Assembly (NCBI GenBank): GCA_903903705.1 | Contig: CAIUZU010000144.1 | Span: 1 to 5,878, forward strand | Origin: an uncultured Helicobacteraceae bacterium | Lineage (GTDB): Bacteria > Campylobacterota > Campylobacteria > Campylobacterales > Sulfurimonadaceae | Direction: 5' to 3' | DNA length: 5,878 bases | Shown here: in pieces, positions 1-5,637 of the stretch | Layout: every line of letters begins with the position of its first letter | How positions within the stretch are numbered: position 1 is the stretch's first letter | The notes under the pieces: generated by a model | What the model saw: only the letters and a program-made list of their open reading frames with translations | The model's database searches: none | Told to the model about the DNA's origin: nothing | Program-made: the position numbers and the translations under genes

Positions 1-559
1 AAAGTTCATAGTTGTAGTCGTAATACTCCATGTGCTCAGGCTCTGCATTTACAACGATTGCACAATACGGATTTGAGTTTAAGAAACTTCCGTCACTCTC
101 ATCCGCTTCAAAAATCATAACATTGTTATTTTTTTCGTATCTGACATTTGAGCCGAATGCTTTTGACTCTGCACCGATGATTGCCGAGCCTTCCATGATA
201 GAGGTTAAAATTGCGGTAGTCGTGCTTTTTCCATGTGCGCCGGCAACAGCGTAAACTTTAGATGTGTTTAAAATTTGCAGCAGTGCTTCACGACGGGCTA
301 GAACTTCAATGCCTTTTGCTTTTGCAGCAATAATTTCGGGATTGTCCGGGCGGATAATGGCAGAGTGGATAACCAAATCTTGATCTGTAATGGCAGAGGC
401 ATCATGAGGAACAGTAACTGTGATGCCGAGTTTTCGGAGTTTTTTAGTGATGACACCGTCTGAGATGTCAGAACCGCTGATTTCATGTCCTCTGTAGTGC
501 ATGTACTGAGCCAAACCGGATATGCCGATACCGCCGATTCCGATAAAATGTATCTTCAT
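1..559 (-). CDS. murC: UDP-N-acetylmuramate--L-alanine ligase MurC, N-terminal part (runs off left edge)
   Basis: MurC is the cytoplasmic ATP-dependent ligase that adds L-alanine to UDP-MurNAc, the first amino acid of the peptidoglycan stem peptide. The 186 codons present (ATG at 559-557, open to base 1) cover the UDP-binding Rossmann domain and the start of the ATP-binding domain. Visible motifs are the N-terminal glycine-rich IGIGGIGISGLA (residues 6-17), the Mur ligase P-loop AGAHGKSTTT (106-115), EADESDGSF (151-159) and NAEPEHMEYY (171-180). The P-loop has GKST where GKTT is more common; both fit the Walker A rule. Full-length MurC is usually about 430-490 residues, so more than half lies outside. 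The start overlaps the stop of the preceding gene as ATGA, suggesting translational coupling. The family call is very secure. Confidence 0.96.
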   Translation of the reverse strand, partial: MKIHFIGIGGIGISGLAQYMHYRGHEISGSDISDGVITKKLRKLGITVTVPHDASAITDQDLVIHSAIIRPDNPEIIAAKAKGIEVLARREALLQILNTSKVYAVAGAHGKSTTTAILTSIMEGSAIIGAESKAFGSNVRYEKNNNVMIFEADESDGSFLNSNPYCAIVVNAEPEHMEYYDYNYEL

Positions 560-1065
560 TCTCCACTCCCCTTTATTTGGGCATTGTCTAGCAATTTTTG
601 TGCCTCTTTATTAAAACAACTTATATAAAATGTGCCTGCATCCTGCGTTGCTTCGATATCTGCAATATTTTCAATGAAATCATCAAGTGAGATATCTTCC
701 CTTGAAGCAATAGTGTGAAATTTCAGAGCCGATGAGAATTTTTTATCATTTGTTAAACCGCTTAGAACTTCAAATAGTGCGCTTGCATCGGAGATTTTAC
801 CTGCACTGTAGTGTTCAATTGCGTACTCATAGAGTGCCCTAATCGTGGCGAAATCTTGAACTTCATTCATGTCCATCACTCTGTGAGTTTCGAGCGTATC
901 TGTTAATCTCTCTAACGCCAAATCAAGTATATTTGCATAGAAACCGCCAATCGTATCTTCATCAAAAAGCTCATGAGCCTGCTGCTCTAGTACGTAAAGA
1001 GAGGCTATATCTCCATTTTGTTGTGCGTTTAGCACTTTTGTTTTTAACTCTTCTACTCTTTGCAT
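556..1065 (-). CDS. Conserved-looking helical, TPR-like protein of unknown function
   Basis: A 169-residue acidic protein with no signal peptide or membrane segment, so probably cytoplasmic. I do not recognise a named family. It reads as almost entirely amphipathic helix. Residues 77-118 resemble a TPR-like helix pair: A-L-Y-E-Y-A, then a G-K-I-S-D-A-S-A-L-F turn and second helix, then a further helix. A protein-protein contact role is possible but not shown. The start is well fixed: AAGGAGG (1079-1073) sits 7 nt before the ATG, inside the dapC 3' end. It overlaps dapC by 13 nt and its TGA overlaps the murC ATG, so it is co-transcribed and probably co-translated with cell-wall precursor genes. 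That placement is the only functional clue. It is certainly a gene; the role is open. Confidence 0.88.
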   Translation of the reverse strand: MQRVEELKTKVLNAQQNGDIASLYVLEQQAHELFDEDTIGGFYANILDLALERLTDTLETHRVMDMNEVQDFATIRALYEYAIEHYSAGKISDASALFEVLSGLTNDKKFSSALKFHTIASREDISLDDFIENIADIEATQDAGTFYISCFNKEAQKLLDNAQIKGSGE

Positions 1066-2198
1066 GTAAGAGCCTCCTTGATTCTAATAAGCGCACTTCT
1101 TGTTTTCTCTACACTCTCAACCAGAGCAATTCTGATGAACTCTTTACCCGGATTGACTCCGTTTGCATCGTCTCTTGCCAAATACTCTCCCGGTAAAACT
1201 TTTACATTATATTTTTCATAGAGTTTTTTTGTAAATTCAAGCGGATTCGCAACTTTTAGCCAGATATAAAATGTTCCGGTTGGAATCTCTATGCCCAAAA
1301 TCTCACGTGCTAAGTCAAAATTTTCTTTATAAATCTCTCTTGCAACCTCTACATGATCTTCGTCGCTCCAAGCAACTGCCGCTGCACTTTGAAGCGGAAG
1401 AGGGGAAGCACAGCCGATGTAAGTTCTGTAGTTTATATACTCTTTTAAGATATTTTCATCCCCTGCAATGAAGCCTGAACGAAGCCCCGGAGCGGATGAA
1501 CGCTTTGAAATAGAGTTGATGACTAAAATATTTTTAAATGTTTCATTTCCCACATAGAGTGAGGCTTCAAGAAGTGATGGAATCGGTTTGGAAGTATATA
1601 TTTCGCTGTAGCACTCATCGTTTAAAAGTACGAAATCATATTTTAGAGCCAGTTTTACCCATTCTCCAAGCTCCTCTAAGGTAAGAGAGGAAGTTGTAGG
1701 ATTGTTTGGAAAATTTAAAATAACAAGATGACATGCAGATAATATCTCTTCATCTATTTCCGGCTTAAAATTGTTTTGCTCTGTAAGATTTAGGTGGATT
1801 ACTTTGGCTCTGCTAGCAATTGCCGCACCCTCGTAAATCTGATAAAAAGGGTTTGGATAAGCCATAACCGGATTTTTTATATCAAAGAGTAAAAACTGCG
1901 GAAAGTTAAAAAGAACTTCACGTGTTCCAAAAGTGGGGATAATCTGTTCATTGCTAAGTGTAACGCCAAATCTTGTTTTTACAAACTCTCTTTGTGCAGT
2001 TCTTAACTCATCCTCTCCCGCTGTTTTTGGATATTTTCTAAGTTGTGAAGCATTATCGCAGAGTGCCATTTGTATAAACTGTGGAGTCTCAAATTGCGGT
2101 TCGCCGATAGTTAAAACAGATGGCTCATAATCTTTGTTTGGTGTGATATTTTTTAGTAAATTGTTTAATTTTTCAAATGGATATGGTTCAAAATTCAT
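1053..2198 (-). CDS. dapC: Succinyl-diaminopimelate aminotransferase (class I PLP enzyme)
   Basis: A 381-residue fold-type I aminotransferase. DapC converts N-succinyl-2-amino-6-ketopimelate to N-succinyl-LL-diaminopimelate with glutamate as amino donor, in the succinylase route to meso-diaminopimelate and lysine. Visible elements: the N-terminal PYPFEKL segment (6-12) typical of DapC-type proteins; FPNNPTT (163-169) with the conserved Asn166; NDECYSEIY (193-201) with PLP-ring Asp194 and Tyr197; SISKRSSAPGLRSG (229-242) with the Schiff-base Lys232 and phosphate-binding Arg240; and Arg356 in FIRIAL as the substrate carboxylate arginine. The length is normal for the family. The ATG has AGGA 5 nt upstream and a promoter just before it. 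The genes downstream lead to murC, which supports a cell-wall role. Specificity among related class I aminotransferases cannot be proved from motifs, so dapC rests on overall resemblance plus context. Confidence 0.85.
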   Translation of the reverse strand: MNFEPYPFEKLNNLLKNITPNKDYEPSVLTIGEPQFETPQFIQMALCDNASQLRKYPKTAGEDELRTAQREFVKTRFGVTLSNEQIIPTFGTREVLFNFPQFLLFDIKNPVMAYPNPFYQIYEGAAIASRAKVIHLNLTEQNNFKPEIDEEILSACHLVILNFPNNPTTSSLTLEELGEWVKLALKYDFVLLNDECYSEIYTSKPIPSLLEASLYVGNETFKNILVINSISKRSSAPGLRSGFIAGDENILKEYINYRTYIGCASPLPLQSAAAVAWSDEDHVEVAREIYKENFDLAREILGIEIPTGTFYIWLKVANPLEFTKKLYEKYNVKVLPGEYLARDDANGVNPGKEFIRIALVESVEKTRSALIRIKEALTCKE

Positions 2199-2226
2199 CG
2201 TTTTCCTGCTATTTTTCGTTGACGCG

Positions 2227-2235
2227 ATTATAGCA
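2227..2235 (-). promoter_or_regulatory. Extended -10 promoter for dapC - orf169 - murC
   Basis: Read on the minus strand, TGCTATAAT (2235-2227) is a perfect TATAAT with the extended TGN element. It is preceded by a T run (2239-2235) and lacks a recognisable -35 TTGACA, as is common for the housekeeping sigma factor in Campylobacterota. The expected transcript start near 2220 gives a leader of about 20 nt carrying the AGGA ribosome site of dapC. The box lies in the 64-bp gap between the two gene clusters, where a new promoter is expected. Confidence 0.78.
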
Positions 2236-2246
2236 AAAATCTATAA
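2228..2246 (-). repeat. Small dyad overlapping the dapC -10 box
   Basis: TTATAG (2246-2241), a 7-nt spacer, then CTATAA (2233-2228) form a perfect 6-bp inverted repeat whose right arm lies within the -10 element. It could be a regulator site, but in AT-rich promoter DNA such a short dyad may easily be chance. No regulator gene is nearby to support it. Confidence 0.25.
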
Positions 2247-2262
2247 AGGGCAGGTTAATAAT

Positions 2263-2787
2263 CTACTCCAGCTCTTCTAGACATGAAGCAGTTCCTTCTG
2301 AAACTCTGCAATATTTAGAGTCTTTGTCAAATGAGATCATATATGGGCGTTGTGTCATATCAAAAGTCTTGGCGACCGCTGTAATCTCTTGAAGTGCTTT
2401 TATAGTGTTCTCTTTGGCTTTGAAATTTTCAAGATCTACTATCTCTTCATCAACCATTATATCTATGAGTGTTTGTTTTTGATTATCTGACTCATAAATG
2501 TACTGTATAATTTTTTCAGATTCAATACGAGGCAATCTGTATAGCATTATATAGTAGCTATTTGTGAGCTGCAACATCTTATTTGATTCTATTTTTTTCA
2601 TAAGTTCACGAGAGTATTTACATAAAGGATCTAAAAAAACATATACGTCACTAACATTGCCGCTGCCAAATTTTATAGCATACTTCGATATTGATTCAAG
2701 CATGATTTTTGGTTTTTGTTCTGTGGAAATGGTCTCTGAACCAAAAAGCGTAAAAACAGACAATAACAGGATAGTTAAAAATTTCAT
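2263..2787 (-). CDS. Exported thioredoxin-fold (DsbC/DsbG-like) protein with CxxS motif
   Basis: A 174-residue protein with a clear N-terminal signal sequence (hydrophobic core about residues 3-15, likely cleavage near F-G-S/E at 17), so it is probably periplasmic. After a short linker, strand VYVFLDP (48-54) leads into L-C-K-Y-S (55-59), matching the thioredoxin-fold position where DsbC/DsbG-type proteins carry CxxC after a strand and Asp-Pro. Here the second Cys is Ser59 (codon TCT, 2613-2611), leaving Cys56 alone. Q-R-P-Y (146-149) is a plausible cis-Pro loop with Pro148. Two more cysteines (160 and 169) lie near the C-terminus and could form a disulfide. It lacks the DsbC dimerisation domain. 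The start is supported by AAAGGAG (2799-2793) 5 nt before the ATG, overlapping the stop of the previous gene. It is the last gene of its cluster. The fold call is reasonable; the function is unknown. Confidence 0.72.
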   Translation of the reverse strand: MKFLTILLLSVFTLFGSETISTEQKPKIMLESISKYAIKFGSGNVSDVYVFLDPLCKYSRELMKKIESNKMLQLTNSYYIMLYRLPRIESEKIIQYIYESDNQKQTLIDIMVDEEIVDLENFKAKENTIKALQEITAVAKTFDMTQRPYMISFDKDSKYCRVSEGTASCLEELE

Positions 2788-2797
2788 TCAGACTCCT

Positions 2798-3469
2798 TTA
2801 ACTTTTTGGAAGTGTAAACTTTTGGGTAATCAGCTCTCCCTCACTGTTGAAAAATAGGTAGTAGAGCCAATCTTTTTTAACACTCAAACCTGCTAAATAT
2901 CTCAGGGCAAGATTCGCCTGAAGCGAGGCGATGTGCATGACTATGGGAGCGGCGATTCCTGCAGGGGTTTGTGAAGTTATCTTGAATGCGTCTTTAAAAG
3001 ATGAGTGTTCAAAAAAGCAGACTTGACCGTGAAAAGCCTCCACACTTCCGTAAATCCAAGGCAGGCTTTTGTTTTTGCAGTAGTCGTCGATTTCACTGCG
3101 GGTAGGGAGGTTGTCGGTTGCGTCTATGATCAAATCTACGGTTATATTTTTTTTACTAAACTCTTCAAAGTTGCACTCGTGTGCAATTGTTTTTACAAAC
3201 GGGCATCTCTGCTTGATAATCTCTGAGTTTAAAGTAGCTTTGTTTTTTCCCTCATCACCGATTTTAAAAGCAATTTGGCGGTGGATATTGTGGGTTGAAA
3301 CTTCGTCAAAATCAACCATGTGGATCTCGCCGATACCGCTAGAACCAAGTGCAAAAGCAAGTGAACTTCCTAGTCCGCCGGCACCGATAATGGCTATCTT
3401 TTTACTTTGGAGCAGGTTTTGCGTATCTTCTCCCCAAAGCTGTACTTGACGGCGAAAGTAGCTCATCAT
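2798..3469 (-). CDS. ThiF/MoeB/HesA-family E1-like adenylyltransferase, short zinc-less form
   Basis: A 223-residue cytoplasmic protein of the E1-like superfamily. Members use ATP to adenylate the C-terminal glycine of a ubiquitin-fold carrier such as ThiS, MoaD or HcyS before sulfur transfer. Visible features: YFRRQVQLWG (4-13) at the N-terminus, nucleotide loop GAGGLGS (29-35), acidic VDFDEV (52-57), N-I-H-R-Q (61-65) with Asn61 and Arg64, Lys76, DATDN (116-120) with the metal-binding Asp, and GSVEAFHGQV (141-150). MoeB and ThiF normally have two CxxC zinc pairs and a loop cysteine; none is visible here, and the segment after Cys151 is short with no cysteine before the C-terminus. The length is below the usual 245-270. 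The first ATG (3469) overlaps the stop of the previous gene as ATGA; a second ATG follows at once. No ubiquitin-fold partner is encoded in the window, so the substrate is unknown. Confidence 0.88.
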   Translation of the reverse strand: MMSYFRRQVQLWGEDTQNLLQSKKIAIIGAGGLGSSLAFALGSSGIGEIHMVDFDEVSTHNIHRQIAFKIGDEGKNKATLNSEIIKQRCPFVKTIAHECNFEEFSKKNITVDLIIDATDNLPTRSEIDDYCKNKSLPWIYGSVEAFHGQVCFFEHSSFKDAFKITSQTPAGIAAPIVMHIASLQANLALRYLAGLSVKKDWLYYLFFNSEGELITQKFTLPKS

Positions 3470-4263
3470 AGCAGATCTCTTTTTTGAATCATCTCTTTAA
3501 ATCCCCAAGATTTTCTTGCATGAAGAACTTCGGAGTGGCTCATGTCTACTATCATCAGTTCCTCTTTATTGCCGAGATGTTCTATGAGTTCTCCGTTTGG
3601 AGAGGCTAAAAGAGAATCACCGTAGAAATTCCAAGTATGTTCTTTATCTGCATATTCACCGATTCTGTTTGCTCTTAAAATGTAGCAGTTATGCGTAAAT
3701 GCACGAGAAAGTATAACTGTTTTCCATCTCTCAAAAGAGTCAAAAGTAGATACGCTCGGAAGCAAAATACAGTCAACGCTTTTGGAAGAAATATGCTCAA
3801 ACATCTCATCAAAGTGAATCTCAAATCCGTTCATTATAGCAAACTTAAAACCGTCAATTTTAAATATAAGCGGCGCTTCAACTCTCTTTTGTTCATTTGA
3901 AAAAAACTTCTCTTCATTCCAGTGAGGATAGTTTATAAGAAGCTGTTGCTGATAGTAAGAAGTAGATGTTGGAGCAAATTTAGCGACTGTTTTGTAGACC
4001 TTGCCTTTTTTAACAACTATAAGAGGCGCAATAATCGTTAGTTTATAAGTAGCAGATAGCTCTTTTAAAACTTTTATCTGATGCTCGGCTTGCTCTTGAA
4101 TCATGCCAAAAGAGAGGCTTTGCAACTCTTTAAAAAATGGGTTTAGTATGTATTCGCCCAAAAGTAGAACTTTAACACCTTCCTTTGAAGCAATGCGGAT
4201 ATAGTTATATAGCTTTGTGGAGCTCATGCCCTGTGCACTTAACTGAAGAACTGCCGCTCTCAT
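3466..4263 (-). CDS. Nitrilase-fold (carbon-nitrogen hydrolase) protein lacking catalytic Lys and Cys
   Basis: A 265-residue protein with the alpha-beta-beta-alpha nitrilase-superfamily pattern over its whole length: MRAAVLQL start, LLLGEYI (33-39) with Glu37 at the first catalytic position, W-N-E-E-K-F-F (115-121) keeping the second conserved Glu, SRAFTHNCYILRANRIGE (186-203) and YGDSLLASPNGELI (214-227). The other catalytic positions are changed. Where Y-R-K-x-H is usual, the sequence is YQQQLL (104-109), putting Gln at 106. At the nucleophile elbow, usually I-C-x-D-x-x-F-P-E, it reads NGFEIHFDE (145-153), putting Gly146 (codon GGA, 3828-3826) in the Cys place. It is therefore probably not an amidase or nitrilase by the known mechanism. 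The frame is intact and the gene is tightly packed: its ATG shares a base with the xseB stop (TAATG), with AAAAGG 6 nt upstream. This suggests a maintained non-catalytic role. Binding partner or ligand is unknown. Confidence 0.85.
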   Translation of the reverse strand: MRAAVLQLSAQGMSSTKLYNYIRIASKEGVKVLLLGEYILNPFFKELQSLSFGMIQEQAEHQIKVLKELSATYKLTIIAPLIVVKKGKVYKTVAKFAPTSTSYYQQQLLINYPHWNEEKFFSNEQKRVEAPLIFKIDGFKFAIMNGFEIHFDEMFEHISSKSVDCILLPSVSTFDSFERWKTVILSRAFTHNCYILRANRIGEYADKEHTWNFYGDSLLASPNGELIEHLGNKEELMIVDMSHSEVLHARKSWGFKEMIQKRDLL

Positions 4264-4490
4264 TATTTGCCTTTTATTTCGGTAATTTTTATCTGTGCAT
4301 TTTCAAGTATTTTTTGTGCTTTGCCAAGTTCACTCATTCCTACCTCGTAGGCTTTTACGCTGTCTGAGAGTGTAATCTCTGGATTCATTAGAGTTTCTAA
4401 AACTTTTTTTGCACTCTCAAGTTTTGATTCAAAACCTTCGGCTTCTTTAGTAAAACCTTCGGTTTCTTTGGTAAGTTTTTCTTTAGCCAT
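4263..4490 (-). CDS. xseB: Exodeoxyribonuclease VII small subunit
   Basis: A 75-residue protein matching XseB in size and pattern. Several copies bind the large subunit XseA to form exonuclease VII, which degrades single-stranded DNA from both ends in repair and recombination. The core (20-70) shows the family order: F-E-S-K-L near 20-24, V-L-E-T-L (30-34), the P-E-I-T-L-S-D-S-V turn (37-45), Y-E-V-G-M (48-52), then a long second helix to I-L-E-N-A-Q-I-K-I (61-69). Two helices forming a coiled hairpin are expected. The N-terminal 20 residues are a lysine- and glutamate-rich extension made partly by a tandem repeat. The ATG lies inside the end of metX (8-nt overlap), with GAGG (4504-4501) 10 nt upstream. 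XseA is not in the window. Confidence 0.9.
   Translation of the reverse strand: MAKEKLTKETEGFTKEAEGFESKLESAKKVLETLMNPEITLSDSVKAYEVGMSELGKAQKILENAQIKITEIKGK
4431..4472 (-). repeat. Tandem 21-nt repeat, two in-frame copies, inside xseB
   Basis: Two adjacent 21-nt units (4472-4452 and 4451-4431 as transcribed) match at 19 of 21 positions. They encode T-K-E-T-E-G-F and T-K-E-A-E-G-F in the N-terminal extension of XseB. The unit is a multiple of three, so the frame is kept. It looks like a fairly recent duplication and may vary in copy number between strains. Confidence 0.85.
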
Positions 4491-5589
4491 TTAAAATATC
4501 CCTCACATAATCTTCAAATTTATCGACCTCGACTAAAAATGCGTCATGTCCGTAGTCGCTCTCTATATCGATGTAAGTATGGTTTTGATTGCCGATTTTT
4601 TTCAGTGTGTCACTTATCTCTTTCATCTCGCTGCTTTTAAAGAGCAAATCATTGCTAAAGCTTACAAGATGAAGTTCGCTGCTGACTTTTTGCAGTGTCT
4701 CATTTAGTGAGTCAAATCCACGAGATAAATCATAAATATTTATTGCTTTTGTGATGTAGAGATAAGAGAGCGGATCAAACCATTTCGTAAAGTTATAACC
4801 GTTATACTCTAAAAATAGCTCAACTTGAAACTTGCCGAAGAGTTCGTAAAGTCCGTCTGTATTTTTGTACTCTCTTCCGAATTTGCTCTGCATAGATTCA
4901 GGAGATAAAAAGCTGATATATCCTGCCATTCTTCCTACTGCCATACCTGATAACCCGTTCTTTTTAATAGTTTCGCTCTCGTAATATCCGTCTTTAAAAT
5001 CAGGATCTTTGAGGATTGCCTCTTGAGATATCTTGTTAAAAGCGATTGCCCAAGGCTGTGTTGCATGTGTTGTTGCCATGGAGATGATTTTTGATGCAAA
5101 ATTCGGATAGCTGATAGCAAACTGGAGTGCCTGCATACCACCCATAGAACCGCCGATAATTGCATAAACATTATGGATGCCGAGTTTGTCAAAAAGAATT
5201 CTTTGCGCTTTTACCATATCTTTTATGGTTATAACCGGAAATTTGTAACGATATGGATTGTGATGCGGATGTTGCGGACTCATTGGTCCTGTTGAGCCAA
5301 AACAGCTGCCGATTACATTTGTACAGATTACAAAATATCTGTCCGTATCTACCGCTTTGCCTGAACCTATAAAATTATCCCACCAGCCGGCTTTTTTATC
5401 GCCTTCGTAAGTTCCTGCGCAGTGATGAGATCCTGTGAGTGCATGGCAGATAACGATGACATTGCTTTTATCTTCATTGAGTTCGCCATACGTCTCGTAT
5501 GCTATATCATAAGGCTCTAAAATACGCCCGCTCTCTAAATAGAGGGGATTTGTAAAATGCTGGGTATATGTTTTTATGTTTAATGACAA
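4483..5589 (-). CDS. metX: Homoserine O-acetyltransferase MetX (TTG start)
   Basis: A 368-residue alpha/beta-hydrolase-fold acyltransferase. MetX acylates the hydroxyl of L-homoserine, normally from acetyl-CoA, giving O-acetylhomoserine for sulfhydrylation to homocysteine and methionine. Visible motifs: PLYLESGRILEPYDIAYETYG (15-35), CHALTGSHH (48-56) in the oxyanion region, GSTGPMSP (98-105), nucleophile elbow GGSMGGMQ (146-153) with Ser148 (codon TCT), V-G-R-M-A-G-Y (218-224), the catalytic Asp314 in FSNDLLF, and His348 in YGHDAF. The length is normal. The start must be TTG at 5589-5587 or later: the frame has a TAA at 5604-5602 and no ATG between, while the family N-terminus begins right at the TTG. 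The ribosome site is weak (GAG at 5600-5598). Some MetX-family proteins use succinyl-CoA, which motifs alone do not rule out. It is the first gene of the five-gene cluster. Confidence 0.95.
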   Translation of the reverse strand: MSLNIKTYTQHFTNPLYLESGRILEPYDIAYETYGELNEDKSNVIVICHALTGSHHCAGTYEGDKKAGWWDNFIGSGKAVDTDRYFVICTNVIGSCFGSTGPMSPQHPHHNPYRYKFPVITIKDMVKAQRILFDKLGIHNVYAIIGGSMGGMQALQFAISYPNFASKIISMATTHATQPWAIAFNKISQEAILKDPDFKDGYYESETIKKNGLSGMAVGRMAGYISFLSPESMQSKFGREYKNTDGLYELFGKFQVELFLEYNGYNFTKWFDPLSYLYITKAINIYDLSRGFDSLNETLQKVSSELHLVSFSNDLLFKSSEMKEISDTLKKIGNQNHTYIDIESDYGHDAFLVEVDKFEDYVRDILNG

Positions 5590-5603
5590 CTTTTGGGCTC
5601 TTT

Positions 5604-5630
5604 AAAAAAATAGTATCGCTATTTTAGCGA
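5604..5630 (-). terminator. Possible weak intrinsic terminator after the GGDEF gene
   Basis: On the minus strand, TCGCTA (5630-5625), a 3-nt AAA loop and TAGCGA (5621-5616) form a perfect 6-bp hairpin. It is followed after TACTA by seven T (5610-5604). The T tract is 5 nt from the stem and the stem is short, so termination would be weak. The same bases also read as a -10 element, so this call competes with the promoter call. Confidence 0.4.
5621..5626 (-). promoter_or_regulatory. Possible -10 box for the metX cluster
   Basis: TAAAAT (5626-5621, minus strand) sits behind a T-rich stretch in the context TTTTCGCTAAAATAGCG. This closely resembles the dapC promoter context TTTTTGCTATAATCGCG. A start near 5614 would give a leader of about 25 nt before the TTG of metX. 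No -35 is evident. The resemblance between the two sites is the main support. Confidence 0.5.
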
Positions 5631-5637
5631 AAATGTC

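Noticed and set aside
30..254. Plus-strand open frame of 74 codons
   Set aside because: It lies antisense to murC, whose minus-strand frame carries unmistakable family motifs here; no ribosome site and no recognisable protein.
298..486. Minus-strand open frame of 62 codons
   Set aside because: A shifted frame inside murC; the real frame runs from 559 off the left edge and has the P-loop and EADESD motifs.
2199..2262. Intrinsic terminator after the CxxS protein gene
   Set aside because: No GC-rich hairpin followed by a T run is present; the only dyad is the AT-rich one on the dapC -10 box, so the cluster may read through into dapC.
3111..3449. Plus-strand open frame of 112 codons
   Set aside because: Antisense to the E1-like gene, which has clear motifs in the opposite strand. 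The other plus-strand frames (for example at 933-1196 and 2564-2857) are shadows for the same reason.
3466..4263. Annotation as an active N-carbamoylputrescine or omega-amidase type hydrolase
   Set aside because: The fold matches but the catalytic Lys and Cys positions are Gln and Gly, so naming an enzyme activity would mislead.
4935..5192. Minus-strand open frame of 85 codons
   Set aside because: Shifted frame inside metX, covering the catalytic Ser region; no family resemblance.
5590..5637. SAM or other methionine riboswitch before metX
   Set aside because: The whole gap is 48 bp and the predicted leader about 25 nt, far too short for any known SAM riboswitch.
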